NCBI RefSeq assembly: GCF_001971585.1
Contig: NZ_CP019323.1
Coordinates: forward strand, 1,416,053-1,480,052
DNA length: 64,000 nucleotides
Source: Companilactobacillus allii
Lineage (GTDB): Bacteria > Bacillota > Bacilli > Lactobacillales > Lactobacillaceae
Reading direction: 5' to 3'
Below, in pieces: positions 49,304-58,384 of this stretch (position 1 is the first letter of the stretch; the number at the start of each line of letters is the position of its first letter). The position numbers and the translations under genes were made by a program. The notes under the pieces are model-generated. The model searched no databases, was not told the origin of the DNA, and saw nothing but the letters and a program-made list of their open reading frames with translations.

Positions 49304-50095
49304 ATGCAAATTAAAACATCTATTGCACAACTAGCAGTTGATGCTCTGAAGTGGGAAGTTAATTTTACTCCCAAACCTGGATTAGTAGATGCATTGTCTA
49401 ATGGTTCACACGATGATATGGACCTTAGTTTGTTCTTGAAATCAGCCGATAGTTTGTTAGATGGTTTCCAAAAAATTTCAGATGTTAGTTTTAATCGAGA
49501 AATCGACGTTGCACTACGTGAAGATATCGGTGCAATCGGCAGACAAACAGAGTCTGATATGTTCCAAGCAACCGGTGGGATCAATACACATAAAGGTGCC
49601 ATTTGGACAATGAGTTTGTTGATAAGTGCAGCTAGTTCTTTGCAGACAGGAGATCTGGAACAAATACTTTTGTCGGCACAAAAGTTAGCTAATTTACCAG
49701 ATAAATATATTCCACAAACTGCTAAGAGAACTCATGGTATGGAAACTAAGAAAAAGTATGCTTTGTCAGGTGCTAAAGGTGAAGCCCAAGCAGGTTTCCC
49801 TAACATCAGAAAAGTTTTGAACTATGAACAAGATGTAGATGACTTGTGGATGCGTAGATTGATGTTGTTATATGGCAACGTTAACGATACTAATATTGTT
49901 TATCGCAGTAACTTAAAAGTTTTAGAAACATTACAAAGTATTTCAAAAGAGATATTTGAAAGTAACGTACCGGTAATTGAGAATGCAGAATTCATCGAAC
50001 TGGAAAAGTTCGTCAATGAATACAATATTTCTCCAGGTGGTTGTGCAGATTTATTTGCAGCAAGTTATTTTTTAATTAATTTAGGAGAAGAATAA
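49304..50095 (+). CDS. mdcB: Triphosphoribosyl-dephospho-CoA synthase MdcB
   Basis: MdcB makes 2'-(5''-triphosphoribosyl)-3'-dephospho-CoA from ATP and dephospho-CoA, the precursor of the MdcC prosthetic group. The 263-residue protein has the CitG/MdcB signatures KPGLVD, TGGINTHKGAIW, HG near the centre and SPGGCADLFAASYFL at the C-terminus. ATG 49304 starts one base after the mdcA stop with only a weak ribosome site, implying translational coupling; the frame extends upstream into mdcA but that part has no MdcB-like sequence. CitG of citrate lyase is a homologue; the context settles MdcB. Confidence 0.93.
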   Translation: MQIKTSIAQLAVDALKWEVNFTPKPGLVDALSNGSHDDMDLSLFLKSADSLLDGFQKISDVSFNREIDVALREDIGAIGRQTESDMFQATGGINTHKGAIWTMSLLISAASSLQTGDLEQILLSAQKLANLPDKYIPQTAKRTHGMETKKKYALSGAKGEAQAGFPNIRKVLNYEQDVDDLWMRRLMLLYGNVNDTNIVYRSNLKVLETLQSISKEIFESNVPVIENAEFIELEKFVNEYNISPGGCADLFAASYFLINLGEE

Positions 50096-50395
50096 ATGGA
50101 AAAATTACATTATAAATTTGAAACTAAAAATCCTATTAAAAAACCAATTCATATTGGTGTAGTTGCTTCAGGGGATCTTGAAGTAATCTTTCGTCCAACA
50201 GATTCAGACGAAACTGTCGTTAACATTGTGACTGGTAGTGATGGTTTTAAAGAAGTTTGGCAAAATGTTTTGGATAGATTCTTTGCAAGATATCCAATTC
50301 AAGCAGATATTGAAATAAATGACTTCGGCTCAACACCTGGTGTTGTAAACCTACGTTTAACACAAGCAATGGAGGCATTACAGGATGAAAAATAG
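50096..50395 (+). CDS. mdcC: Malonate decarboxylase acyl carrier protein (delta subunit)
   Basis: MdcC carries the acetyl/malonyl thioester on a phosphoribosyl-dephospho-CoA arm. The 99-residue protein has the attachment motif VASGDLEV with S25, at the same residue number as the modified serine of Klebsiella MdcC. It starts right after the mdcB stop (TAAATG) behind AGGAGAAG. Confidence 0.93.
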   Translation: MEKLHYKFETKNPIKKPIHIGVVASGDLEVIFRPTDSDETVVNIVTGSDGFKEVWQNVLDRFFARYPIQADIEINDFGSTPGVVNLRLTQAMEALQDEK

Positions 50396-52049
50396 TTTTG
50401 TTGAATTACATGCACGTGAACGTGCTGAGGCATTACTTGACGGAAAGGTCCGTGAGTTAGTTGGACCACTTGATAATATGATTTCACCACATCTAGAACC
50501 ACAAGGTATCGTCCCTGAAAGTGACGATGGTGTTGTCTTGATGCGTGGTACTATCAATGGTAAAAACGCTTTGGTTATTTCTATTGAAGGTAAATTCCAA
50601 GGTGGTGGTATTGGTGAAGTTAGTGGTGCCAAGATCGTTGCTGCTTTAGAGAAGGCATTGGAAGATAATAAAGCTGGAAAGACTATCTATCCAGTTATCG
50701 TTCTTGATACTGGTGGTGTTCGTTTGCAAGAAGCTAATTATGGTTTGCTTTCAATTTCAGAGATCCATAACGCCGTTATTGCCTTGAAGAATTATGTTCC
50801 AGTTATTGGATTGGTTCCAGGACGTGTTGGTTCATTTGGTGGGATGTCTATTACTGCCTCGATTCTTTCTTACTTAATTGCTACTAAGAAAGCTAGAATC
50901 GCTTTGAATGGTCCAGAAGTTATTGAACAAGAAGCCGGTGTTCGTGAGTTTGATTCTAGTGATAAAGATTTGATCTGGAATACATTGGGTACAAAGCAAA
51001 GACTAGCAACTGGATTAGTTGATGAAGTCGTTGAAGATACAGTTGATGACATCAAGAAGTCAGTTTCAGAAGCTATTGATGAGAAGAAAGATGCTCATAG
51101 AACTGAACATGCTGACTTCTATCTTTCATTGTTAGATAAGCTTGATTTAACTAAGAAACTTGATATAAAGGAATATCGTAAACTTTATCCAGAAGTTAAA
51201 ACACAAAAGCATGTTATTGCCGATGCAACTGAAAGTGACAAGCCAGGAACAAAGAGTCGTGGTCGTTTATGGTTTGAAAAACTTACAGGAATTAAGAACG
51301 CAAAGAGTTCTGTACCAACAGTTTTGCATGCTGAAAAAGACGGTAAGGAATATGTTGCCATTGTCCCAGATGCTGATAACAAGTTCCCACGTGTTCGTGA
51401 TGGTGAAGTTGGTCTTGAAGAAGGATTTGCTGTTGCAAGTATCGTTAACAAAGTTGTCGCAGAAGATGCTGATAAGGATGTAAAACGTCCAATTATTATG
51501 GTTGTTGATGTTCCTAGTCAAGCTTATGGTTATCAAGAAGAATTGATTGGTATTCATGTTTCTCTTGGTTCAAGTGCTGCTGCATATGCTAAAGCACGTC
51601 AAGCAGGACATCCAGTTATTGCCTTTATTCCAGGGGATGCTGTATCTGGTGGATTCTTAGCACATGGTTTGCAATCAAATAGATTAATCGCTTTAGACGA
51701 TACATCAATTACCATTCAAGCTATGTCAAAGGCTAGTGCCGCACGTATTACACAACGTACTATTGCTGAACTAGAAGAAGCCACAAAGCATGTTCCAGCT
51801 ATGGCTTATGATATTGATAACTATGAAAAGCTTGGTGCCTTGTACAAACTAGTCAAGGGCATTGGTTCATATGATGCCAGTGATGAGAATGTTTCTAAGA
51901 TCAAAGATATTATTGATGAGGCCATTAAGAGTACTGTTGGAAAGCCAGCAGACTTACATTTCCGTTATGAGACTCCTATCGCTGTAGAGAGTGGTCGTAA
52001 GGCAACAAACGCCGTTCGTAAAGCTGTTTTTGAACAATGGGACGTATAG
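50385..52049 (+). CDS. mdcDE: Fused malonate decarboxylase beta-gamma subunit (MdcD-MdcE)
   Basis: The carboxyltransferase-type subunits that decarboxylate malonyl-S-ACP to acetyl-S-ACP and CO2 are one 554-residue chain here. Residues about 1-250 match MdcD (ARERAEALLD start, GKFQGGGIGEVSGAKIV, DTGGVRLQEANYGL, GRVGSFGGMSITASIL); residues about 300-554 match MdcE (RPIIMVVDVPSQAYGYQEELIG, GDAVSGGFLAHGLQSNR, MSKASAARITQR). A charged linker of about 40 residues joins them. In Klebsiella and Pseudomonas MdcD and MdcE are separate proteins. It overlaps mdcC by 11 nt; GGAGG lies upstream of ATG 50385. Confidence 0.93.
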   Translation: MKNSFVELHARERAEALLDGKVRELVGPLDNMISPHLEPQGIVPESDDGVVLMRGTINGKNALVISIEGKFQGGGIGEVSGAKIVAALEKALEDNKAGKTIYPVIVLDTGGVRLQEANYGLLSISEIHNAVIALKNYVPVIGLVPGRVGSFGGMSITASILSYLIATKKARIALNGPEVIEQEAGVREFDSSDKDLIWNTLGTKQRLATGLVDEVVEDTVDDIKKSVSEAIDEKKDAHRTEHADFYLSLLDKLDLTKKLDIKEYRKLYPEVKTQKHVIADATESDKPGTKSRGRLWFEKLTGIKNAKSSVPTVLHAEKDGKEYVAIVPDADNKFPRVRDGEVGLEEGFAVASIVNKVVAEDADKDVKRPIIMVVDVPSQAYGYQEELIGIHVSLGSSAAAYAKARQAGHPVIAFIPGDAVSGGFLAHGLQSNRLIALDDTSITIQAMSKASAARITQRTIAELEEATKHVPAMAYDIDNYEKLGALYKLVKGIGSYDASDENVSKIKDIIDEAIKSTVGKPADLHFRYETPIAVESGRKATNAVRKAVFEQWDV

Positions 52050-52675
52050 AATTCTTACCTCATAATTTAATTAAAATTGATCCAAAGGGATTTTTAAGTG
52101 AAAATGAAATTCCTGATTGGGTTATTGATAGTTTGGAGAAGACTCCATTAGTAATAGTTCGTCGTGGTGAGATTATTGATAATAAGGTGCCAGTAGGTGT
52201 TAGAGGTGTTAAACGAGAACAAAGATTTGCTGGATTCATATTAATTGATTCAGTAATCGATGTGTTAACACCACAGTCTTTGGTAAATAATTCTTGGGAT
52301 AAGTTATCTGAGGATAGGTTTGAATTACCAGCAATCAAGGCTTTAGATCAAGTCTCAAAAATACTAAAGGACTACAACTTTGGAATTGGTGGAAGTGTCG
52401 GTTTCGAGTTGGCAAGTGGACAAGCTACTGCTAAGATGACTAGTGACTTAGATTTAATTTGGTATGAGAGCACACGATTGTCTCATGAGGAAGCCTTTAA
52501 GTTATTGAAGAAGTTGAATCAGTTTGGAGTCCATGCTGATTTCCAAGTTGTTCATGGTCAAAAGGGATTTTCACTCGAAGAATTTGTTAATAGTTCAAGT
52601 GATACAATATTAGTTAAAACTGCCAATGGACCTATATTGTCAAATGATCCATGGTCAGAAATAGAGAAGGATTAA
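52037..52675 (+). CDS. mdcG: Phosphoribosyl-dephospho-CoA transferase MdcG
   Basis: MdcG attaches the prosthetic group made by MdcB to Ser25 of MdcC. The 212-residue protein has the family patterns PHNLIKI near the start and GGSVGFELASGQATAKMTSDLDL (nucleotidyltransferase-like, about residues 115-137). It overlaps mdcDE by 13 nt. A strong terminator begins at its stop codon, closing the operon. No malonate transporter gene (mdcF, madLM or other) is present in the operon. Confidence 0.92.
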   Translation: MGRIEFLPHNLIKIDPKGFLSENEIPDWVIDSLEKTPLVIVRRGEIIDNKVPVGVRGVKREQRFAGFILIDSVIDVLTPQSLVNNSWDKLSEDRFELPAIKALDQVSKILKDYNFGIGGSVGFELASGQATAKMTSDLDLIWYESTRLSHEEAFKLLKKLNQFGVHADFQVVHGQKGFSLEEFVNSSSDTILVKTANGPILSNDPWSEIEKD

Positions 52676-52706
52676 AAAATCTTGGATTAATATCCAAGAT
52701 TTTTTT
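52674..52706 (+). terminator. mdc operon terminator
   Basis: ATCTTGGAT (52679-52687) pairs perfectly with ATCCAAGAT (52692-52700), with A5 before and T6-7 after. It ends only 8 bases before the next start codon. Confidence 0.88.
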
Positions 52707-52714
52707 GGTAGATT

Positions 52715-53503
52715 ATGAAATTTTTAACAGATGATAAAATTGAACTGGATTATAACATTTATGGGTCAGGTAAACCGGTCATACTTATTGCTGGATTTGG
52801 TGGTTATCAAGAGATATGGCAACTACAAGTAAAATATTTACTTGATATGAATTATCAGGTGATAACTTATGATCATAGGAATCATGGTGCTTCACAACGT
52901 ACTGACTCACAATTAAATATGGCAAGATTAATTACGGATCTACATGAATTAATTGAATTTTTAAAGCTGGATAAGCCACTTTTAGTTGGTCATTCAATGG
53001 GAGCTAGTGTTTGTTACGGATATTTATCAAGATATGACAACGTTGCTGGCGTCATGGGAGTTGATCAGACTACTAAGATGCTGAATGATTCTATTTGGCA
53101 TTATGGTTTTATGGATATTAATCAAAGCAATTATAAAGAGAAAACCACTAATGTTAATGTTCATGAGACATTGCATGGTTTAGACAAGCGGGTAATTACT
53201 AAGTTAAATGACGCTAAGAATAAATATCCATTCAATCGAGTTAGTAATTTGCCACTGCTATATGATCATGTTACTAAGGATTGGACCAAAGCTGTTGAGA
53301 CTAGTAGTCATCCAGTGATGATTTTGGCTGCTAAAGATAGTCCTTATTACAACTCTGGTTTTGCTAAGGTGGTTGCTGATTTAAGTGAGAATGTGACATT
53401 TTCTGTGATGGATAATTCAGGTCACGACATTATGGCTGAAGTACCTGATCAGTTCAATCAGTTGTTACGACATTTTGTATTATCTAATCAACGCTATCAG
53501 TGA
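52715..53503 (+). CDS. Alpha/beta hydrolase
   Basis: A 262-residue alpha/beta-hydrolase with nucleophile elbow GHSMGAS (S at about 91), an acid candidate in AAKDSPYY and the histidine in NSGHDIMAE near the C-terminus; oxyanion-type GFGGYQE follows the first strand. Substrate unknown. It follows the mdc terminator by 8 bases with no promoter and only a poor ribosome site (TTGGTAG), so it is probably expressed weakly by readthrough. A role in malonate metabolism is not supported beyond proximity. Confidence 0.82.
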   Translation: MKFLTDDKIELDYNIYGSGKPVILIAGFGGYQEIWQLQVKYLLDMNYQVITYDHRNHGASQRTDSQLNMARLITDLHELIEFLKLDKPLLVGHSMGASVCYGYLSRYDNVAGVMGVDQTTKMLNDSIWHYGFMDINQSNYKEKTTNVNVHETLHGLDKRVITKLNDAKNKYPFNRVSNLPLLYDHVTKDWTKAVETSSHPVMILAAKDSPYYNSGFAKVVADLSENVTFSVMDNSGHDIMAEVPDQFNQLLRHFVLSNQRYQ

Positions 53504-53541
53504 GAAACACTAATTAAATTAAAATTTTTCAAATCTTTTTA

Positions 53542-53570
53542 TTGACAAACACCTCAAATAGTCTTATTGT
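53542..53570 (+). promoter_or_regulatory. trp operon promoter
   Basis: -35 TTGACA (53542-53547) and -10 TATTGT (53565-53570), 17-bp spacing, directly upstream of the T-box leader. Confidence 0.75.
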
Positions 53571-53576
53571 CTGTAT

Positions 53577-53894
53577 CAACAAAACAAATTCGTCCATAAA
53601 CCGTTGAGATGGAGATCAAGACTATTGTGCATGTAAAGAGAGTTTCCGTTGGTGAGAGTGCAATCAAACGCAGATAGTTAAATGGACCATCGAGGGTTCT
53701 CTCAAAAATTTTTAACTGAATCAGTACAGAGAAACGTCAGGCATACGTAAGTTGTCGGAAGGGTGATTGCCCTTTGCTAAGAGTAATGGATTGTAGTGTT
53801 ATTTGTTATACACTACCAGTCTATTAAAATAAGGTGGCACCGCGGAAATTCCGTCCTTAAACTTTTAATTAAGTTTATGGGCGGATTTTTTTTG
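53577..53894 (+). ncRNA. T-box riboswitch, tryptophan-specific
   Basis: A leader of about 318 nt that senses uncharged tRNA. Stem I spans about 53635-53705 (arms GAGAG/CTCTC) with the specifier codon TGG (Trp) at 53683-53685. The conserved T-box AAGGTGGCACCGCGG is at 53831-53845; its bulge TGGC pairs with an acceptor end GCCA, matching the G discriminator expected of tRNA-Trp. The terminator TCCGTCC (53850-53856) / GGGCGGA with T8 follows; the T-box segment overlaps the antiterminator side. Uncharged tRNA-Trp should allow transcription of trpDCFBA. This leader fills the gap 53504-53922. Confidence 0.93.
53850..53893 (+). terminator. Regulated terminator of the T-box
   Basis: TCCGTCC pairs with GGGCGGA (one G-U), extended by TTAAACTT/AAGTTTA inside, followed by T8. 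Confidence 0.88.
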
Positions 53895-53922
53895 TGATCA
53901 AATTGAAGCGGAGGAACCAAAA

Positions 53923-54942
53923 ATGATTGAAAATGCTATTAAAGAATTAGTTAACGGAAAGAATCTAACTTTTAAAGAAACGAATCAAGTAATTGACGAG
54001 ATCATGAGTGGGGAAACAAGTGATATTCAAATTTCGAGTTTCCTAACAGCCTTGTCGATTAGAAAAGAAACAGTTGAAGAAATAGCTGGTGCAGCTAATG
54101 CAATGCGTGCCCATGCCTTAGAGTTTGAAGCTGATGAACCAGTACTTGAAATTGTCGGAACTGGTGGTGATCATTCGAATTCATTCAATATTTCAACGAC
54201 TTCAGCATTAGTAGTTTCAGCAACCGGGATTCCAGTTGCTAAGCATGGTAATCGTGCTGCATCTTCGAAAAGCGGTGCCGCAGATGTACTTGAAGCATTA
54301 GGTATCCAAATCAATATTGATCCTAAGCAAAGTGAGTCAGTATTGAACAAAATAGGTATTTGTTTTCTTTATGCACAGGAATATCACAGGGCAATGAAGT
54401 ATGTTGCTCCAATCAGAAAAGAGCTTGGAATTAGAACGTTATTCAATATACTTGGACCACTAGCCAATCCAGCCCATGCCACATCACAATTATTAGGAGT
54501 ATACGATGAAGAATTAGTCGTTTCCATGGCCGAGGTTTTGAGAAAACTTGGTGTCAAAAATGTCACAGTCATTCATGGTCAAGATGGATTCGACGAGGTT
54601 TCAGCCTCTGCCTCAACTACCGTGGCAGAAATCAAAAATGGCGAGATTAATAAATATGAAATAACCCCAGAAGAATTTGGAATTAAGCGTTGTAAAAAAG
54701 ATGAAGTTATCGGTGGAACTCCGATTGAGAATGCACAAATTACTAGAGATATTTTAAATGGAAAAGTTGGTGCCAAACGAGATATTGTTCTGATGAATGC
54801 AGGAGTTGCTATTCATACTGCTAATCCATCACTAAGTATTGCTAAAGGAATTGAAATGGCAAGACAAGTTATTGACGACGGATCAGCCAAAAGAAAATTG
54901 GAAGAATTCATTAATCTAACTCAAGTTGGCATGGTCGCATGA
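53923..54942 (+). CDS. trpD: Anthranilate phosphoribosyltransferase
   Basis: TrpD joins anthranilate and PRPP in tryptophan synthesis. The 339-residue protein has the PRPP-binding GTGGD motif (about 77-81), [31 protein letters not shown] and the conserved [15 protein letters not shown]. No glutamine amidotransferase (TrpG) domain is fused. CGGAGGA precedes ATG 53923. It is the first gene after the T-box; the anthranilate synthase genes trpE and trpG that normally come first are missing from the operon. Confidence 0.96.
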   Translation: MIENAIKELVNGKNLTFKETNQVIDEIMSGETSDIQISSFLTALSIRKETVEEIAGAANAMRAHALEFEADEPVLEIVGTGGDHSNSFNISTTSALVVSATGIPVAKHGNRAASSKSGAADVLEALGIQINIDPKQSESVLNKIGICFLYAQEYHRAMKYVAPIRKELGIRTLFNILGPLANPAHATSQLLGVYDEELVVSMAEVLRKLGVKNVTVIHGQDGFDEVSASASTTVAEIKNGEINKYEITPEEFGIKRCKKDEVIGGTPIENAQITRDILNGKVGAKRDIVLMNAGVAIHTANPSLSIAKGIEMARQVIDDGSAKRKLEEFINLTQVGMVA

Positions 54943-55673
54943 TCTTAGATGATCTGGTTGAATCCACCAAGAAGAGGATTGCTGATGAGAAGAGCAATAA
55001 TAATATTCAAGAAATTATAGATAAGTTTTTAAAGTCAAAAATGGGATTCATTGGTGAAGTAAAGCATGCATCTCCATCAAAAGGTGAAATCGTTAAAGAC
55101 TTCCCGTATATACAAATTGCAAAAGAATATTCAAATGCCGGAATTGATGCCATTTCAGTATTGACTGAACCCACGTACTTCCAAGGTAAATTAGAATATT
55201 TATCTGATATAGCAAAGAATGTTGATGTACCGGTATTGAGAAAGGACTTTGTGATCGATCCATATATGATTTATCAAGCCAAGTTTGCTGGCGCAAAAAT
55301 AATTTTGTTGATCGTTTCAATTTTGACTCCAGAAAAGTTGAAACAATTCCAAAATTTGGCTAATGAATTGGATCTAGCAGCTATTGTGGAAGTCCATTCA
55401 ACAGAAGAATTACAAATCGCCTTAGATTCTGGTGCAAGAATCATTGGAGTCAATAATCGTAATTTAAAAGATTTCACGGTTGATTTGAATAATAGCTTGA
55501 AATTACGGCCATTGGTTCCATCTCAAATACCGTTTATTGCTGAAAGTGGCATCAAGACGGTTGAAGATATTAAGTTATTAAAAGCAGCGAATATCAATGA
55601 AGTATTGATCGGCGAGACTTTTATGAAGGCCGAAGACAAGTCATTGATTATTAGAGAATTCAAAGAAGCATGA
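54939..55673 (+). CDS. trpC: Indole-3-glycerol phosphate synthase
   Basis: TrpC closes the indole ring to form indole-3-glycerol phosphate. The 244-residue TIM barrel has [11 protein letters not shown] (catalytic Lys), [40 protein letters not shown] and AESGI motifs. It is slightly shorter at the N-terminus than the usual 255-260 residues. It overlaps trpD by 4 nt (ATGA). Confidence 0.95.
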   Translation: MILDDLVESTKKRIADEKSNNNIQEIIDKFLKSKMGFIGEVKHASPSKGEIVKDFPYIQIAKEYSNAGIDAISVLTEPTYFQGKLEYLSDIAKNVDVPVLRKDFVIDPYMIYQAKFAGAKIILLIVSILTPEKLKQFQNLANELDLAAIVEVHSTEELQIALDSGARIIGVNNRNLKDFTVDLNNSLKLRPLVPSQIPFIAESGIKTVEDIKLLKAANINEVLIGETFMKAEDKSLIIREFKEA

Positions 55674-55677
55674 TAGT

Positions 55678-56244
55678 ATGACAAAAATTAAAATATGTGG
55701 ATTGATGACTATAGAAGATATTGATGCAGTGAATCAAGCCAAGCCTGATTTTGCAGGATTCATTTTTGCAGGTGGCAGACATCATATCGACTTAGATCAA
55801 GCAATTAAATTAAGAGAACATTTGGATCCACGAATAATCAGTGTTGGAGTGTTCGTTGACGCTCCAATCGAGGAAATACTTAAGGCCGTGAATAGTGGGG
55901 CAATATCAATTGTCCAACTCCATGGCAATGAGTCAGAAGAGGTAGTTGATTATTTGCATGATAAGAATATAAAGGTTATCCAAGTATTTAACCCCACCGA
56001 TGAAAAGTTCAATACTGGCGCTGACTACACAATGTTAGATAGTGATAGTGGTGAAATATTGGATTGGAAGAATTTGTTGATAATTCCGGATATTTTAGCT
56101 GGATCAATTAATTCAGCTAATGTTGATAAAGCAATTAAGATAGTAAAACCCAAAATAATCGATGTTTCGCGTGGTGTTGAAACTAACGGAAAAAAAGATA
56201 TTAACAAGATAAGACAAATCGTAAACGAAGTACATAATTCTTAA
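55678..56244 (+). CDS. trpF: Phosphoribosylanthranilate isomerase
   Basis: TrpF isomerises phosphoribosylanthranilate to CdRP. The 188-residue TIM barrel starts with KIKICGLMT (catalytic Cys), and has [25 protein letters not shown] and DVSRGVET. It is somewhat shorter than typical (about 200), mainly in the central loops. It begins 4 bases after trpC. Confidence 0.94.
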   Translation: MTKIKICGLMTIEDIDAVNQAKPDFAGFIFAGGRHHIDLDQAIKLREHLDPRIISVGVFVDAPIEEILKAVNSGAISIVQLHGNESEEVVDYLHDKNIKVIQVFNPTDEKFNTGADYTMLDSDSGEILDWKNLLIIPDILAGSINSANVDKAIKIVKPKIIDVSRGVETNGKKDINKIRQIVNEVHNS

Positions 56245-56257
56245 GGAGTGTTCAACT

Positions 56258-57466
56258 ATGAAAGAAATGCAAAAAAAGAGTCAAGAGTCTCATTATTATG
56301 GTGAATTTGGAGGACAATTCATTCCTGAAACTTTAATGACGGCACTAAATGCAGTATCTAAGGCGTATGACAAATACAAAGATGATCCAGACTTTTTAGA
56401 TGAATTTCATACGTTATTAAGAGATTACGCTAATCGACCATCGCTTCTATATTATGCAAAGAATATGACAGAGGACTTAGGCGGTGCCAAGATTTATTTT
56501 AAACGAGAGGATTTGAATCACACTGGCGCTCACAAAATTAATAATGTTATTGGACAAGCATTGATTGCCAAACGTATGGGGAAGACTAGATTGATTGCTG
56601 AAACAGGTGCTGGACAACATGGAGTCGCTACAGCAACTATTGCCGCATTGTTTGGGATGGAATGTGAAATCTATATGGGAAAAATAGACACAGAACGCCA
56701 AAAACTCAATGTCTATCGTATGGAATTACTTGGTGCAAAGGTCCATCCAGTTACAAGTGGTTCAATGGTTCTAAAAGATGCTGTTAATGCAGCCTTACAA
56801 GCATGGACTAAGCGAATCGATGATACGTTTTACGTTATGGGTTCTGCTGTAGGGCCATACCCATATCCAGAAATGGTACATGACTTTCAAAGTGTCATAA
56901 GTAAAGAGTCTAAACAACAAATCTTGGCTGATGAAGGAAGACTTCCTGATGCAATAGTAGCCTGTGTCGGTGGTGGAAGTAACGCAATCGGGAGTTTTGC
57001 CCAATATATTGATGATAAAAATGTTGAGTTAATTGGCTGTGAAGCTGCAGGTAAAGGTGTTGATACTGACCAAACTGCTGCTACGATCGAACGTGGGTCG
57101 ACTGGTATATTTCACGGGATGAAATCACTCTTTCTACAAGATAAAGATGGGCAGATCGATAAGGTATATTCGATCTCTGCAGGTCTCGACTATCCCGGTG
57201 TTGGTCCAGAACACGCTCATCTAGCTATTACTAAACGTGCTAAATACGTGGGTATAACAGACGATGAAGCTGTCGATGCTTTTGAATATATTGCCAAAAC
57301 AGAAGGAATAATCGCTGCAATCGAGAGTTGTCATGCAGTGGCCTACGTTAGGAAACTAGCTCCAACTATGTCAAAGGACAAAATAATTATCTGTACATTA
57401 TCTGGTCGTGGTGATAAAGATGTTGCCGCAATTGCAAAATATAGGGGGAAAGATATCGATGAATAA
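56258..57466 (+). CDS. trpB: Tryptophan synthase beta chain
   Basis: TrpB condenses indole with serine using pyridoxal phosphate. The 402-residue protein has the PLP lysine in [10 protein letters not shown], the AETGAGQHG loop, GGGSNAIG phosphate-binding motif and ESCHAVAY near the end. TAAGGAGTG precedes ATG 56258. It overlaps trpA by 8 nt. Confidence 0.97.
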   Translation: MKEMQKKSQESHYYGEFGGQFIPETLMTALNAVSKAYDKYKDDPDFLDEFHTLLRDYANRPSLLYYAKNMTEDLGGAKIYFKREDLNHTGAHKINNVIGQALIAKRMGKTRLIAETGAGQHGVATATIAALFGMECEIYMGKIDTERQKLNVYRMELLGAKVHPVTSGSMVLKDAVNAALQAWTKRIDDTFYVMGSAVGPYPYPEMVHDFQSVISKESKQQILADEGRLPDAIVACVGGGSNAIGSFAQYIDDKNVELIGCEAAGKGVDTDQTAATIERGSTGIFHGMKSLFLQDKDGQIDKVYSISAGLDYPGVGPEHAHLAITKRAKYVGITDDEAVDAFEYIAKTEGIIAAIESCHAVAYVRKLAPTMSKDKIIICTLSGRGDKDVAAIAKYRGKDIDE

Positions 57467-58211
57467 ATTAGAAGAAGTATTTAAAAATAAAAAAGCTTTC
57501 ATTCCATTCGTTGTAGCAGATGATCCTAATTTTGATGAAACGGTGGCTAACGTTTTAACATTAGCCGATAATGGCGCTGATATTATTGAATTGGGTATTC
57601 CTTTTTCTGATCCGGTAGCCGATGGTCCAATTATCCAAAAAGCTGATCTTCGTGCGTTCAGTGCTGGAGTTAATACAGATGTTGTTTTTGATATTGTTGA
57701 AAAAATTCGAGAATCAACACAGGTACCGATTATTTTTCTTACCTATACTAATATTGTTTATAAGTATGGTTATGAAAACTTCTGTCGTAAATGTTCAGAG
57801 TTAAACATCAGCGGATTAGTGATCCCGGATCTGCCATTAGAGGAACAAGATGAATTACGTGAAATTAGTGATTCATATGATATTTCATTGATTCAATTGA
57901 TTGCACCAACATCTGGGAAACGTGTTGCTAAAATTGCCTCTCAGGCCAAAGGCTTCATTTATATGGTATCTTCAATAGGCGTTACCGGGAAAAGAGAAGA
58001 TTTTTCCAATGAATTAGGAAGTACTATAGAAGAGATTAGAAAAGTTACGAATGTTCCGATTGCCATTGGATTTGGGATCCATTCAGTTCAACAGGCCAAA
58101 GACCTGTCACAAATCGCCGACGGAATTATTATTGGTAGTGCTGTTGTTGAGGTAATTAATAAAGGTGAGAATTTAGCTAAATATTCTCAGTTGATCAGTT
58201 CAGCTATTTAA
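57459..58211 (+). CDS. trpA: Tryptophan synthase alpha chain
   Basis: TrpA cleaves indole-3-glycerol phosphate and channels indole to TrpB. The 250-residue TIM barrel keeps both catalytic acids: Glu in [10 protein letters not shown] and Asp in [11 protein letters not shown] 57459 follows AGGGGGAAAG inside the end of trpB; the upstream in-frame codons lie within trpB. Element R6 directly follows the stop codon. Confidence 0.96.
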   Translation: MNKLEEVFKNKKAFIPFVVADDPNFDETVANVLTLADNGADIIELGIPFSDPVADGPIIQKADLRAFSAGVNTDVVFDIVEKIRESTQVPIIFLTYTNIVYKYGYENFCRKCSELNISGLVIPDLPLEEQDELREISDSYDISLIQLIAPTSGKRVAKIASQAKGFIYMVSSIGVTGKREDFSNELGSTIEEIRKVTNVPIAIGFGIHSVQQAKDLSQIADGIIIGSAVVEVINKGENLAKYSQLISSAI

Positions 58212-58348
58212 GAGTGTGAAAATGCACGGGTAATTTCCGAGCATTAACGAAAATAATTTCGGTATTCACGAAAGTGAATGTCGAAATTATTTTTGTTAGG
58301 CGGAAGAAATTGTGCATTTTCACACGTTTTCACTGCACGTTTGAGTAC
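58211..58348 (+). repeat. Structured repeat element, copy R6
   Basis: Perfect 14-bp outer stem GTGTGAAAATGCAC (58214-58227) with GTGCATTTTCACAC (58312-58325). The inner hairpin (about 58252-58293) has a GAAA tetraloop at 58270-58273 closed by TTCAC/GTGAA. Conserved CCGAGCATTAACG, CGGAAGAAATTGTG and tail TTTGAGTA are present. It starts at the trpA stop codon and is probably the trp operon terminator. Near-identical to R3. Confidence 0.88.
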
Positions 58349-58384
58349 AAAAAGAGTTATGTCTCAGACTATTTTTGGTTACAT

